A DNA stretch of 64,000 nt, from positions 15,326,538-15,390,537 of the forward strand of contig OY757017.1 of the NCBI GenBank assembly GCA_963580285.1, written 5' to 3'. This document shows, in pieces, positions 1 through 8,460 of the stretch; position 1 is the first letter of the stretch; each line of letters opens with the position of its first letter. Source of the DNA: Lucinisca nassula. Lineage: Eukaryota; Mollusca; Bivalvia; Lucinida; Lucinidae. A program made the translations under genes and the position numbers. The notes under the pieces were generated by a model. That model was given only the letters and a program-made list of their open reading frames with translations. It searched no databases and had not been told where the DNA came from.

Positions 1-112
1 TGAGTAATAAATCACAGTTTGGAGGTCAGTTGTAAAGTAGACAAATCACAAGCGCGTAGCGCGCGTGATTTGTCTACTTACAACTGACCGACAAACTGTG
101 ATTTATTACTCA
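1..112. repeat. Long palindrome, cut by the left window edge
   Basis: Positions 1-20 are the exact inverse of 93-112, and most bases between pair as well, around a GC-rich centre near 50-66. It would fold into a hairpin with arms of about 50 bp. No coding content. Its right end overlaps the start of the next element, so it may be part of a larger foldback unit continuing left of the window. Confidence 0.85.
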
Positions 113-391
113 ACAAATCACAGTTAGATCTGATCTATTTCGATTCTAACACGCTGAAAATCGGCAATTATGTTGTTGTTTCCTTCAAAATCTCACAACC
201 TTTCGCCATTGTTATAAGAAATCCCGCTAAAATTATCGACTGAAACACGTGTATTTATAACCTTTCCTTACGTTTTCGATGCGAGAAAATGACGTAACAC
301 CGTCTAACGTCAAGGAAATCGACTAGTGACGTCATAAATTGGGAATTTTAATGACGTCACGCGTCACGCTCTTCCGAGCTGTGATTTGTTG
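111..391. mobile_element. MITE with 13-bp terminal inverted repeats
   Basis: CAACAAATCACAG at 111-123 is matched exactly by its inverse at 379-391. The 281-bp interior has no open frame. This fits a non-autonomous DNA transposon, family unknown. No target duplication is evident because the left end is embedded in the preceding palindrome. Confidence 0.6.
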
Positions 392-441
392 CAGAATAAA
401 ACACAGTTATTTTCCATTGCCTATATAGGCGCGCTGTGTTA

Positions 442-724
442 GAATTGATGTTTAACATCCCCGTCAACACTGTAAAGGTCATTTTGAAGACGTTGCTTCC
501 CATTTTGTGGGACTTTTACCCAACGTTGAGATGAAATGACATATAAAGCACTGCCGCCCAATGAAACCAATAGGGTTCATAAGGATGGACGGGCTGCCTC
601 GCACCGCTGTGCCTGGCTTAGATCCTCTAAGCGGTTTACCAGTACTCGTGCGCGGGTCGGTTTCAGCTCTTCGTGGAAACAACGCGCAGCCCATATATTT
701 CTTCAAGCCTCGATGGGCGGGGAC
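442..724 (-). mobile_element. SINE-A copy, near full length
   Basis: Member of the commonest SINE of the window. In its own direction it starts near a CCCGCCCATCGGGG motif (724), passes an AAACCGCTTAGAGGATC segment, and ends in the shared 3' domain (GTTGACGGGGA, TTAAAC) at 442. This copy lacks the usual CAAA-rich tail and no target duplication is seen. Short frames inside it are not genes. Confidence 0.85.
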
Positions 725-786
725 CAAACCACTTTGTTGAAAACAGCTGTATCTATAATGTCACGTAATTATGTGTAATAAAATGT

Positions 787-1017
787 GCCGGGGCACAGTA
801 TTTCCTACCATTTACAAATGCGCCAGCGAAGAATCCGATCAGCCTGCTTAAGCATATACTCTGACCAGAAACTTCTCTTGCTGTATGAAGAAGCATTGGG
901 CCCTTACCTAGCCTTAAAGCGCACAATCGAGACTCTGATCAGACTGCGCGGATGCGCAGTCTGATCTGAGTCTTCGCTGGGCGCACATATTAATTGTAGG
1001 AAATGCTGTGCCCCGGC
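787..1017. mobile_element. MITE with 21-bp inverted ends and inner palindrome
   Basis: The ends 787-807 and 997-1017 are inverse copies (GCCGGGGCACAG...) with one mismatch. Inside, 931-972 is a second near-perfect palindrome centred on GCGCGGATGCGC, like the one inside the 236-bp MITEs at 8027 and 20408. Non-coding, 231 bp. Confidence 0.75.
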
Positions 1018-1332
1018 TCCAATCAATTCAATGACACAACCATGTGACATGTACATGTAGTTCATTCTTCTTCAAAACTTGTTTCTGATGCAAATTTGAT
1101 ATATTTCTTATCAATGCTCCAAATATAGATTTTGAGTGCTCTTTGAGGCGGCCACAACTTACATGTATATGTATGTTTTGAAACTGAAATGAGACAAAAT
1201 AACGTATATCCCTGTAAACCAAAGTCTGCACAAGGGGCGTTCATTTTACGGAGTTTTTCTCGTCACTTCAAAGGTAGTGATCATAAAAAAACTACAATTG
1301 TATTGATGAAGGTGAATAAATTTTACTCAACT

Positions 1333-1403
1333 GCATCGGTGGTTCAGTGGTAGAATGCTCGCCTGCCACGCGGGCGGCCCGGGTTCGATTCCCGGCCGAT
1401 GCA
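1333..1403 (+). tRNA. tRNA-Gly (anticodon GCC)
   Basis: A 71-nt cloverleaf. Acceptor GCATCGG pairs with CCGATGC, followed by discriminator A; D-arm contains TTCAGTGGTAGAA; anticodon loop CTGCCAC gives GCC; T-arm CCGGG-TTCGATT-CCCGG is fully paired. A and B boxes match the pol III consensus. No intron, and CCA is not encoded, as usual in eukaryotic nuclei. A similar but damaged copy lies at 3683-3753. It could be a dispersed retrocopy, but the fold shows no defect. Confidence 0.92.
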
Positions 1404-1534
1404 AGTTATTTTGTATTGCCCCTTTACACGTTAATTGTTTCGTTTTGACACCCATTCTTTACACGAACTGTTGATCCAGTTTAGCGTCCGTTCGTCCCTC
1501 TTTTTGTCCTTTGCGGCGTTTGAATTAAGTATGC

Positions 1535-1660
1535 AGCCCCAGCCCATCGGGGCTTGAAGAAATAGATGTGCTGCATGGTGTTTCCACGCAGAGCTGAAAC
1601 CGACAACACACGAGTACAAGTAAGAGGATCTAAGCCTGCCCAGGCAAAGCGGTGTGAGTT
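1535..1660 (+). mobile_element. SINE-A, 5' part (split copy)
   Basis: Begins at the CCCATCGGGGC motif and runs to the segment before the usual GAGTCGGACCGTCC, where a tRNA-headed SINE (T1) interrupts it. The rest continues at 1884-2048. The two parts together make one complete SINE-A. Confidence 0.85.
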
Positions 1661-1883
1661 GATAATAAAAATAAATAATAATCGACCTTATTTATAGAGG
1701 GTAACACATTTAGTACTAGTTCTGATCTTCCACGTGGCCCTCTTTTCAAGGGTAGGAACCAGTACTAAGCAACGTGGATAAAGTTTCTTGCTCAAGGAAA
1801 CAACGCGTGGCGCTTGCGAGGATCGAACCGGCTACCTCTCGATCTCAAATCCGATGCTTTACCACTGCACCACAGCGCTCCAC
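1661..1883 (-). mobile_element. SINE-T1 (tRNA-derived), inserted in SINE-A
   Basis: Read on the minus strand, the head near 1880 is tRNA-like, with an A box TGGTGCAGTGGTAAAGC and a B box GGTTCGATCC. The body follows and the element ends in an A/T-rich ATTATT-type tail near 1661. A second copy lies at 2822-3037. The head does not fold into a clean cloverleaf with one clear isotype, so this is a SINE promoter and not a tRNA gene. Confidence 0.8.
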
Positions 1884-2048
1884 CGGACCGTCCATGCTTA
1901 TAAACCCTATTGGTTTCATTAGGTGGCAGGGCTTGAGATGTCATTTCATCTCAATGTCGGGTTAAAGTCCTACAAAATTGGAAGCAGCGTCTCCCAAATG
2001 ACCTTTACAGTGTTGACGGGGACGTTAAACCACAAATCAAACAGACAA
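1884..2048 (+). mobile_element. SINE-A, 3' part (split copy)
   Basis: Resumes at CGGACCGTCCATGC and continues through TTTCATCTCAATGTCGGG to GTTGACGGGGACGTTAAACC and a short CAAA tail. Continuation of 1535-1660. Confidence 0.85.
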
Positions 2049-2096
2049 AACTGTCAATAAGCCTGTTTTTTGTGCGTTGCAACACTAGTTTTTATT

Positions 2097-2272
2097 TATG
2101 AGACGTTGCTTCCCATTATGTGGGACAGTTACCCGACATTGAGATGAAATGACATCTCAAGCCCTACAATTACGATAACACATTTCATCTCAATGTCGGG
2201 TAAACGTCCCACAACATTGGAAGCGACGTCTCCAAAATGACTTATACAGTGTTGACGGGGACGTAACAAACA
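2097..2272. repeat. Two SINE-A 3' halves in inverted orientation
   Basis: 2097-2162 is the minus-strand SINE-A segment from GACGTTGC to CTCAAGCCCT. 2181-2272 is the same region on the plus strand, reaching GTTGACGGGGACG. They face each other across about 18 bp and form an imperfect hairpin. Open frames across it are by-products of this structure. Confidence 0.8.
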
Positions 2273-2508
2273 AAATAGCAATTCCAGATTGTGCTTATAA
2301 GTACTGCCAACCTGAATATAGATAGCGGGTGCTCCTTTGAACCGCCTCCTCATTGAGGCACCACAATCTATTTTTTTTAGCAAAATTTGGACAATTACGT
2401 ATACCTTGCTAATATAAAGGGTAGTAAATACACAGATTTGTTAACATCATGGCGATGAGGAAATAGTTGCCACGTTTGTATCAGTAAGACAATATAGTTT
2501 TGTTTCGT

Positions 2509-2747
2509 CATTACGAAAAATTTTACCACCAAAAGTGAAAAGTTTCAGAGAAAAATTACAATAATTTTTTTTTTCAATTTTTGCTCAAAACATAGATTGT
2601 TGGTACCGTCGATGAGGCGGTTCTAACGTGTACCGACAATCTATATTTTGAGCAGAAATAAGAAAATACAAGTTTTCATCTAAAAATTTAGTATTTTTTT
2701 CGGCGGTAAAATTTACAATGCATTTGTATAGGCGTGTTTTCGTAATG
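2509..2747. mobile_element. Hairpin MITE type II (ATTACGAAAACACGCC ends), damaged copy
   Basis: Starts CATTACGAAAA and ends GGCGTGTTTTCGTAATG. The interior has CTCAAAACATAG near 2584 and CTATATTTTGAGCAG near 2640, flanking a hairpin core whose left arm is mostly lost; the right arm GAGGCGGTTCTAACG remains. A fragment of the same core sits at 2338-2372. Non-coding. Confidence 0.7.
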
Positions 2748-2821
2748 AGTTTATCAACTTGTTAGTCTGAATGGCAAGTCTATTTGGTTGAGTCTCCAAG
2801 ACAGGAGACTAGTCTAGCTTT

Positions 2822-3037
2822 TATAATAATAATACTAATAATCGACCTTATTTATAGAGGGTAACACATTTAGTACTAGTAATAATCTTCGCCCTATTTT
2901 CCTGGGTAGGAAACAGTACTAAACAATGTGGATAAAGTTTCTTGCTCAAGGAAACAACATGTGGCGCTTGCGAGGATCGAACCGGGTACCTCTCGATCTC
3001 AAATCCGATGCTTTACCACTGCACCAGAGCGCTCCAC
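2822..3037 (-). mobile_element. SINE-T1 (tRNA-derived), second copy
   Basis: Same head and body as 1661-1883 with scattered differences. B box GGTTCGATCC on the minus strand near 2968-2978, A box near 3015-3030. The tail is an AT-rich trinucleotide run at the low-coordinate end. Confidence 0.8.
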
Positions 3038-3192
3038 AAAATATATGCTGTTCATTTTAATGCAAAAGATTAACCTATTTCCATATTATTCATTGCCTTG
3101 TGTTGACAACTGTTTCGAGATGTACCTGTTGATAATATTATTTTATTCTTAAAAGAAATTGGACTTTTTCATAAGATTTAACTGTTTCAGAT

Positions 3193-3330
3193 TTTTATAC
3201 ATCATCATTCTGACTTTTTACTTTTAATATCATCATAATTATTCATGCAGTTTAACCATTAACCGTTTGACGCTTATGACCCACAAAGAGGGTTGACGCG
3301 TCGTTAAACACGAAATCATCATCATCATCA
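3193..3330 (+). mobile_element. SINE-C, about 138 bp
   Basis: Ends in a shared 3' domain (TTATGACCCACAAAGAGG, GTTGACGCGTCGTTAAAC) followed by an (ATC)n tail. The same element in reverse, with a 14-bp target duplication, occurs at 53685-53822. Length and tail suggest a short or 5'-truncated SINE; no clear tRNA head is visible. Confidence 0.7.
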
Positions 3331-3412
3331 TTGCCTTGTGGCTAGGCCTACGTTCACTGGATTGACCTGACTCCATCAAAGAAAAGGTTAACCCTTATCC
3401 AGCTGATCATGT

Positions 3413-3485
3413 TTCAAAACTATGTAGGTCCAGATCAGATGGCTTCTGAAGCCATCCGATCAGGATCTACACTGTTTGTCATGCA
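3413..3485. repeat. Short palindromic element (CAAACAGTGTAGA family)
   Basis: Near-palindrome with GATGGCTTC/GAAGCCATC at its centre and TGTAGAYCC-type ends running into ACACTGTTTGTC. Other copies: 4118-4183, 6377-6440, 7523-7580, 11826-11902, 42728-42785, 49745-49850, 49918-49992. About 65-75 bp, non-coding, likely a very small MITE. Confidence 0.65.
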
Positions 3486-3682
3486 GTTTGTGAAGTGAAC
3501 ACGTAATATCTTATCAAGCAATTTGATTGGTAGATAGTCAGCAATAGGTGAGGTTTAATTACTTTATGCAGCAGGATTCATGTAAGTGATTAATCAAACA
3601 CCTGTCAATATTATGTATATGAAGTTGTCACTAATGACGAAGGCTATAGGAACAACCGCTGAAGTGATATGTATGGTTAACA

Positions 3683-3753
3683 GCATCGGTGGTTCAGTGC
3701 TAGAATGCTCGCCTGCCACGCGGGCGGCCCAGGTTCGATTCCCGGCCGATGCA
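3683..3753 (+). tRNA. tRNA-Gly(GCC)-like copy, probably a pseudogene
   Basis: 69 of 71 bases match the tRNA-Gly at 1333-1403. It differs by G to C in the D loop (position 3700, one of the conserved GG pair that contacts the T loop) and by an A at 3731 that breaks the third T-stem pair (CCAGG against CCCGG). The anticodon is still GCC. The two changes hit conserved positions, so I judge it non-functional or weak. Confidence 0.75.
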
Positions 3754-3795
3754 CATTTTTACTTCCGTTTTTTAGTGCCCGTCTCCATTGATAAT

Positions 3796-3972
3796 GACTG
3801 ATTTTGGGTTTAACGTCACATCAACCCTTGTTGGTCATTTTGTGTCGTCTCGAAGGGAAAGGGAGGAATGAGATAGCAGAGACAGTAGAGGAGAAGAAAG
3901 TGAGGGACAGGGGAGAAAGGAGAATGACAGAAAGAAGAATAAACAGAAGAATAACACCATTAAACATCTAAC
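3796..3972 (-). mobile_element. SINE-B, 3' part (split copy)
   Basis: Shares the GGGTTTAACG, TCAACCCTTG, GGTCATTTTGTGTC 3' domain (seen here as its inverse) and a purine-rich body with the complete copy at 49319-49600. Broken at 3972 by an inserted MITE; continues at 4358. Confidence 0.7.
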
Positions 3973-4357
3973 TAAGGCTCACACGATTAATCGTATAATC
4001 GATTATTCAATCGATAAATTTCACAAAAATGATTATCATTACTGATTTGCTTGCAATCGATTATTTGATAGGTACACTTTACTATCCAAAGGTATGCCTA
4101 AAATAGCTGGATGAGTGGCAAACAGTGCAGACCCTGATGAGACGCCGCATTCTGCGGCGTCTCATCTGGGTCTACACTGTTTTCTTAGGCCTGTCTGTTC
4201 AAATATACATATGGTAAAGGGCAACATATGGTAAGAGTCATGCTCAGACAGAAAGCCAAACATGTAAAATTATGACCAAAAAATTTAGCGATTACTTATC
4301 GATTATCGATCGCAATGACAGGAGAGATCTTTTCAGCTCCGATTAGTCAGCCCTACT
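3973..4357. mobile_element. MITE inserted in SINE-B, TCTAAC duplicated at both sides
   Basis: TCTAAC at 3967-3972 and again at 4358-4363 brackets 385 bp that are absent from the SINE-B copy at 49319. The ends read TAAGGCT...CGATTAATCG and CGATTAGTCAGCCCTA, imperfect inverted repeats; the inside is rich in ATCGATTA motifs. A 66-bp palindromic element lies within it at 4118-4183. A related AT-rich stretch occurs at 4845-4950. Confidence 0.65.
4118..4183. repeat. Short palindromic element, well preserved
   Basis: GCAAACAGTGCAGACCC...GAGACGCCGC pairs with GCGGCGTCTC...GGGTCTACACTGTTT around a 4-base centre. It is the cleanest copy of the CAAACAGTG family and is nested in a MITE that is itself inside a SINE. 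Confidence 0.8.
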
Positions 4358-4437
4358 TCTAACCTTACCTGCTGCAAGGACATCAGGCCTTGTCTAACAG
4401 TAAGCCAATATCAGTTGGAAGCCCCAGTGACGCAAAA
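4358..4437 (-). mobile_element. SINE-B, 5' part (split copy)
   Basis: Contains GCAAGGACA, AGGCCTTGTC and CCAATATCAGTTGGA, all matching 49515-49565 of the uninterrupted copy. It completes the element begun at 3796. Confidence 0.65.
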
Positions 4438-4529
4438 CACATGATACCCCACCCCGGTCGATTGATAAAGTTACTAAAATTACCTAGCTTTACTTTGCTC
4501 GGTTATTTATAACCACACACTTCTTATCG

Positions 4530-4825
4530 GCCCCCGCCCATCGGGGCTTTAAGAAATATATGGGCTGCATGATGCTTCCACGCAGAGCTGAAACCGACCC
4601 GCATATGAGTACTGGTAAACCGCTTTGGGGATCTAAGCCTGCCCAGGCAAAGCGGTGCGAGTCGGCCCGTCCATGCTTATAAACCCTATTGGTTTCATTG
4701 GGCGGCATGGCTTGAGATGTCATTTCATCTCAATATCGGGTAAAAGTCCCACAAAATTGGAAGCAACGTGTCCACAATGGCTTCTACAGTGTTGAAGGGG
4801 ACGTTAAACCTCAAATCAAACAAAA
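4530..4825 (+). mobile_element. SINE-A, full length with 16-bp target duplication
   Basis: Complete 296-bp copy from GCCCCCGCCCATCGGGGC to TTAAACCTCAAATCAAAC plus a short A-rich tail. CACACACTTCTTATCG occurs at 4514-4529 and again at 4826-4841, immediately outside both ends. Such a long duplication is the signature of LINE-assisted retrotransposition and fixes the element's ends and direction. Confidence 0.93.
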
Positions 4826-4954
4826 CACACACTTCTTATCGATGTGAGTAAGGCTGACCTAATTATTCGGACAGTTGATTAATTGGTCGATAAGTTCCAG
4901 TAAAACGATTATCGTAACTGATTAGGTACATGTAGTAATCAATTATTTGGTAGA

Positions 4955-5028
4955 AGCCTCCGTGGTGTAATGGTTATGTTACTCGCCTTGTAAACCAGGG
5001 TCATAGGATCGATCCATGTGACTCGATG
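4955..5028 (+). mobile_element. SINE-T2 head (tRNA-Thr-like)
   Basis: GCCTCCGTGGTGTAATGG, then CTTGTAAACCAGGG resembles the anticodon arm of tRNA-Thr(UGU), and GGATCGATCC is a B-box-like motif. The acceptor stem does not close, so it is a SINE head and not a gene. Relatives: 50771-50845 (plus) and 61931-62094 (minus). Confidence 0.6.
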
Positions 5029-5545
5029 CGTTCATGGAAGTATGAACTACATTGTTTTCTATAGGTTTACATTAGACTTTACAATGGAAATGTAAATATT
5101 AATATACGAACACTCATGTAAAAGCCTCTATGTAATTAAATTCGGTATTCCACTAGTGGATTAATTGTGCAAATTAATTATATACGCCCCGTATCGTCAC
5201 ACGTACGACGTCTTTAACGACGTTACTTATGCACTCCTACCAAATTGTGACAAAAGTTTCCTCAACTTGAGTAGCTTTGATCTTGCTAGCTTGAAAGATA
5301 ACAATTTCTATGAAAGTAAACAGATCCCAGAAGAAGACTGTAAATCAGATAATATGACAGATAAGAAGATAAAATTCTAGAAAAAGCAGAGTATAAATAG
5401 TTTTCCAGGTTGTAGCTGAGTTGAATATTATTTAGTTTTCATTGACCAGCCTGCTCAAAACATTTTTGTTTTGTTATGGTTTTACGGCCCTTCCAAGATT
5501 ATTTCACTTATTTCGAGCCAAGCGATAATCAGAGGTAGGCAAAAA
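5022..5545. other. Non-coding stretch with two repeat fragments
   Basis: 5022-5100 (GATGCGTTCATGGAAG..., GGTTTACATTAGACTTTAC) is an inverse copy of 14865-14940. 5100-5240 matches pieces of the MITE at 11226-11534, including a CCACTAGTGGATTAA motif. The rest is AT-rich with no recognisable gene. Confidence 0.55.
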
Positions 5546-5547
5546 AC

Positions 5548-5714
5548 AAAAAAAAAAAAAAAAAAAAAAAACGGAATACCCGGAGAAAAACCACCTGATC
5601 TTCCGTTGCAGAAGCTTGCGTCTCACACGTGTCCCCAGTCAGGCTCGAACCCACAGCGGTGAAAGACCTAATGATTAAGAGTCAGCGCTCTTATCCCCTA
5701 CATCACGGAAGCCC
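5548..5714 (-). mobile_element. SINE-T3 (tRNA-Lys-like head)
   Basis: On the minus strand, 5714 to about 5637 reads GGGCTTCCGTGATGTAGGGG, CTCTTAATC and GGGTTCGAGCC. These correspond to the A box, the anticodon loop of tRNA-Lys(CUU) and the B box. The body continues to GTTTTTCTCCGGGTATTCCG and a homopolymer run at 5548-5571. The head is too diverged to be a working tRNA. Confidence 0.7.
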
Positions 5715-5739
5715 GTAACTGTGCAATCTTACTCATGTG

Positions 5740-5802
5740 TGGTCAGTTTCAGCTCTACGTAGAAGCACCATTCAGCTCAATATATTTCTTCAAGCCCCGA
5801 TA
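5740..5802 (-). mobile_element. SINE-A 5' fragment, head-to-head with the next copy
   Basis: GGTCAGTTTCAGCTCTACG to CAAGCCCCGAT is the inverse of the first 60 bp of SINE-A. It meets the plus-strand copy at 5803 head to head. Confidence 0.75.
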
Positions 5803-6105
5803 CCGCCCCCGCCAATCGGGGCTTCAAGAAATAAATGGGCTGCATGGTGCTTCCACGCAGAGCTGAAACCGCCTGCACACTATAGTACTGGTAAACCGCT
5901 TAGAGGATCTAAGCCTGTCCAGAAACCGCGGTGCGAGTCGGACCGTCCATGCTGATAAACCATATTGGTTTCATTGGGCGACAGGGCTTGAGCTGTCTTC
6001 TCATCTCAATGTCGGGTAAAAATCCCACACAATTGGAAGCAACGTCTCCAAAATAACCTATACTGTGTTGACGGGGACGTTAAACCTCAAATCAAACAAA
6101 CAAAA
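5803..6105 (+). mobile_element. SINE-A copy, near full length
   Basis: Starts CGCCCCCGCCAATCGGGGC and ends with GTTGACGGGGACGTTAAACC and a CAAA tail. No target duplication is visible because its left edge is fused to an inverted SINE-A fragment. Confidence 0.85.
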
Positions 6106-6376
6106 CAAGCCCTGATAGGCGGGGTGGTTTTTGGTTTGATATTGTATATGATAACTGAGTAGTCGATTCCAATGCTACTTAAAATCTTACCAAGCATATT
6201 TACGTAAAGTCGTCGTAATTTGATAGGAGCCGAAGCGTAAAGTCGATTTATTTTGATGGGGCTGAAAATGGACCTTTCCTGATATGACACCTTATAAAAA
6301 TTCAGGTTGAAAAAAAATAAGGAATAAGGACAAAGGAATAAGGAAAAAGGAATAAGGAAACACTTTATCACTCGTT

Positions 6377-6440
6377 GCAAACAGTGCAGGCCCATATCAG
6401 ATGCTGCAGTACAAGACGCCTGATCAGGGTCTTCACTGTT
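6377..6440. repeat. Short palindromic element (CAAACAGTG family)
   Basis: GCAAACAGTGCAGGCCC at the left and AGGGTCTTCACTGTT at the right are imperfect inverses with a degenerate centre. Same family as 4118-4183. Confidence 0.6.
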
Positions 6441-7030
6441 CCAATTTTTGTCATTGTTTAAATTCTACTCTCCTGGTACCCTTCTGTATGCGGGATGGGA
6501 GACCCTATTCTGTACAATATTGAAAAAAAATATTTATATTTATATTTTTTTTTATTTATTTGTGATTTTTCCTCATTACCAAAATCTCTTTAATCAAGAC
6601 CTTACTCTATTAACTTATTAACTTACCTACCTACTATTGATCCACCGTTGAAACAACAACGTTGAATCAAAGTTGAGTCAACGGTGTGTGCCTGCAGGGT
6701 AACTTGCTTACTTACCTACTCACCCACTCACTTGCTTGCCCACGTGCTCACGCGCTCACGCGCTCACTCACTCACTCAAACCTGTTTCTTTTTCCTAGAA
6801 ATGAATTTTCCTCTGTATAGTTAAAATCTGTAAATTGTTCTTAGCTTCAGCCATTTCTTGAATGTTTCCAGATTTTTTGCCAGCTCTGGTAATAAAATAC
6901 AATTTCTGACAGTCCAAAGCAGGGAGATGGTTTAGTTTAGAGATTAAAATCTGATAACAAAATAGAGAAATTTCAGAAAAAAGTCAGTATTTTGCAGGAC
7001 TGAATGGTGGAATATTGACATTTTTTGCAC
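6441..7030. other. No gene seen; short palindrome remnants
   Basis: AT-rich and non-coding. 6636-6703 holds CAACGTTGAATCAA and GTGTGCCTGCAGGG, resembling the 108-bp MITE at 9586-9693. 6700-6775 is a run of degenerate CTCACT repeats. Confidence 0.5.
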
Positions 7031-7180
7031 AAAAATAGTGAATTAAATGCCTTTTAAATAGAATCTTGCATTCGTGCTCATATACTATTAAATTTATTAA
7101 ACTCATTGAGGAAAAGGTATAAAATGCTCGGCGAAGCCTCGCATTTCAACTCGTTTAATAACCGCAATATTGTAAGATCC
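7031..7180. mobile_element. Partial MITE (family of 11226-11534)
   Basis: Shares AATAGAATCTTGCATTCGTG, CTCGGCGAAGCCTCGCATTT and GTAAGATCCTCTAT with 11226-11534 and 28520-28790. Its inner palindrome is reduced on the right side. Confidence 0.6.
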
Positions 7181-7522
7181 TCTATATACTGTTTTCCGGC
7201 TCATACAGACAGAATTTGTCAATGCATTACGAAAGTTGCTTCCGGGAAGTATTATAGGTATAACTATTCAGCGTAAGTCAAAAGACATAATGAACAACCA
7301 ACAACAGACTGTTTTAGACACGTATAAAGACTGCGTCATCACTTGGTCCTACGACTTGCTGGAACTAATCGGTGGGTGGTAAAAACGTCTCGCCGTTTAT
7401 CGCCATTGTAAATACGATACCACGTGAAGTTTCAATAAACTTGTCTTTTATTGGGCTACGATATGGTAAAACTGTCTTTAAATTATTTAATCCGTTTAGT
7501 ACTAGAAACCCCAAAACGGGTA

Positions 7523-7580
7523 GCCTGCAAACATGGCAGGCCCAGATCAGACGTCTGATCAGGGTCTGCACTGTTTGCAA
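7523..7580. repeat. Short palindromic element (CAAACAGTG family)
   Basis: GCAGGCCCAGATCAGACG faces CGTCTGATCAGGGTCTGC. Flanking sequence on both sides (7505-7640) is homologous to the DNA either side of the transposon at 11924-16481, so this stretch serves as a paralogous empty site. Confidence 0.7.
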
Positions 7581-7960
7581 AATGTTCAGCCATTTTCCAA
7601 ATCAATTTTGAAGAAAACACAACCTGTCACCCCTAAATTTTGAAATGGACTCAGGCTATATATAAGGACGAAAATTCCATTTGGTATAAAAAAAGGTTTA
7701 ATAGATATATCTTAGTTTATCATTACGGATTTCTATAAATTATTTGCAGGTTTTGATGACATTGAAAGGTCATATTTATACATGCAACAAGGGGTGAAAG
7801 TCTTAATTATTTCATATTTAAAAATCCACAATACTAATGATCGAAAGCTGAAATTGCATGAATACTTGAACCCACAATATATCTAACTACCCATTTATAG
7901 ATTTAGTCAACTGTATTACACATGTAACCAATATTTGCAATGTGTTTATATGGAACAACA
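7581..7960. other. Non-coding; homologous to the right flank of the 11.9-16.5 kb transposon
   Basis: 7609-7700 (GAAGAAAACACAACCTG...) matches 16483-16580. No open frame with a recognisable product. The remainder is AT-rich sequence in which I see nothing. Confidence 0.5.
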
Positions 7961-8460
7961 CATCACATAAGTCCTCTAAACCTCACCTCATATAGAGAAA
8001 ACTTGAGTTTAAATGGGTTAACATATGAGCCTCGCCAAGCGAATTTGTGTCTTCGAGCATTCCGTCATGACAAATTTTAACTGCGCATGCCCAGCCATTC
8101 AGAGGGGCCAGGGATATGGCTTTCTGTCTGAAGGTTCCTCTTGATTCACTGCTTGTATGATCGAGCAACGAAGGTTCTGGCGAGACTGCGAGGATGCGCA
8201 GGCTCGCCTGAACCTTCGCTGCTCGCATAGGCGATAAGTACCAAAATCGCTTGACGGGGCCCATATTTGGTCTTCTTTCTGCTCCAAGACAGAGGGTGTG
8301 GCTACTCGTTAGAACCGCCTCAATGTGGCGGTTCTAACGAGAACCCACAACTTACTATGTTTATCGTATAAATAATAAAAATATCGCATAATTTCATCAG
8401 AAAAAGGCCCGTTTTGGAGATATTAAAGAATGCACATGGTCACACGGTAATGTTATCGTA
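7961..8460. mobile_element. Hairpin MITE type I, split by a 236-bp MITE
   Basis: CATCACATAAGTC and TATAGAGAAAACTTGAG at the left, the hairpin core at 8284-8350 (CTCGTTAGAACCGCCTCAA, then GGCGGTTCTAACGAG), and GTTATCGTA at the right match the complete copies at 40026-40300 and 28944-29220. The block 8027-8262 is a separate element inserted into it. Confidence 0.7.
8027..8262. mobile_element. 236-bp MITE, copy 1
   Basis: The ends GAGCCTCGCCAAGCGAATTT and AAAATCGCTTGACGGGGCCC are imperfect inverted repeats. The centre has GGCGAGACTGCGAGGATGCG facing its inverse. An equally long copy with about a dozen base differences lies at 20408-20643. Non-coding; apparent frames through it are not genes. 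Confidence 0.85.

Noticed and set aside
479..778. Two opposed frames of about 80 codons
   Set aside because: Both lie in a SINE-A copy; similar frames recur in every SINE-A and are not conserved between copies.
1800..1880. Minus-strand tRNA gene
   Set aside because: A and B boxes are present but the acceptor and anticodon stems do not close, and the same sequence heads a SINE at 2822-3037.
4955..5028. tRNA-Thr gene
   Set aside because: The anticodon arm resembles tRNA-Thr, but the acceptor and T stems fail to pair; related copies are SINE heads.
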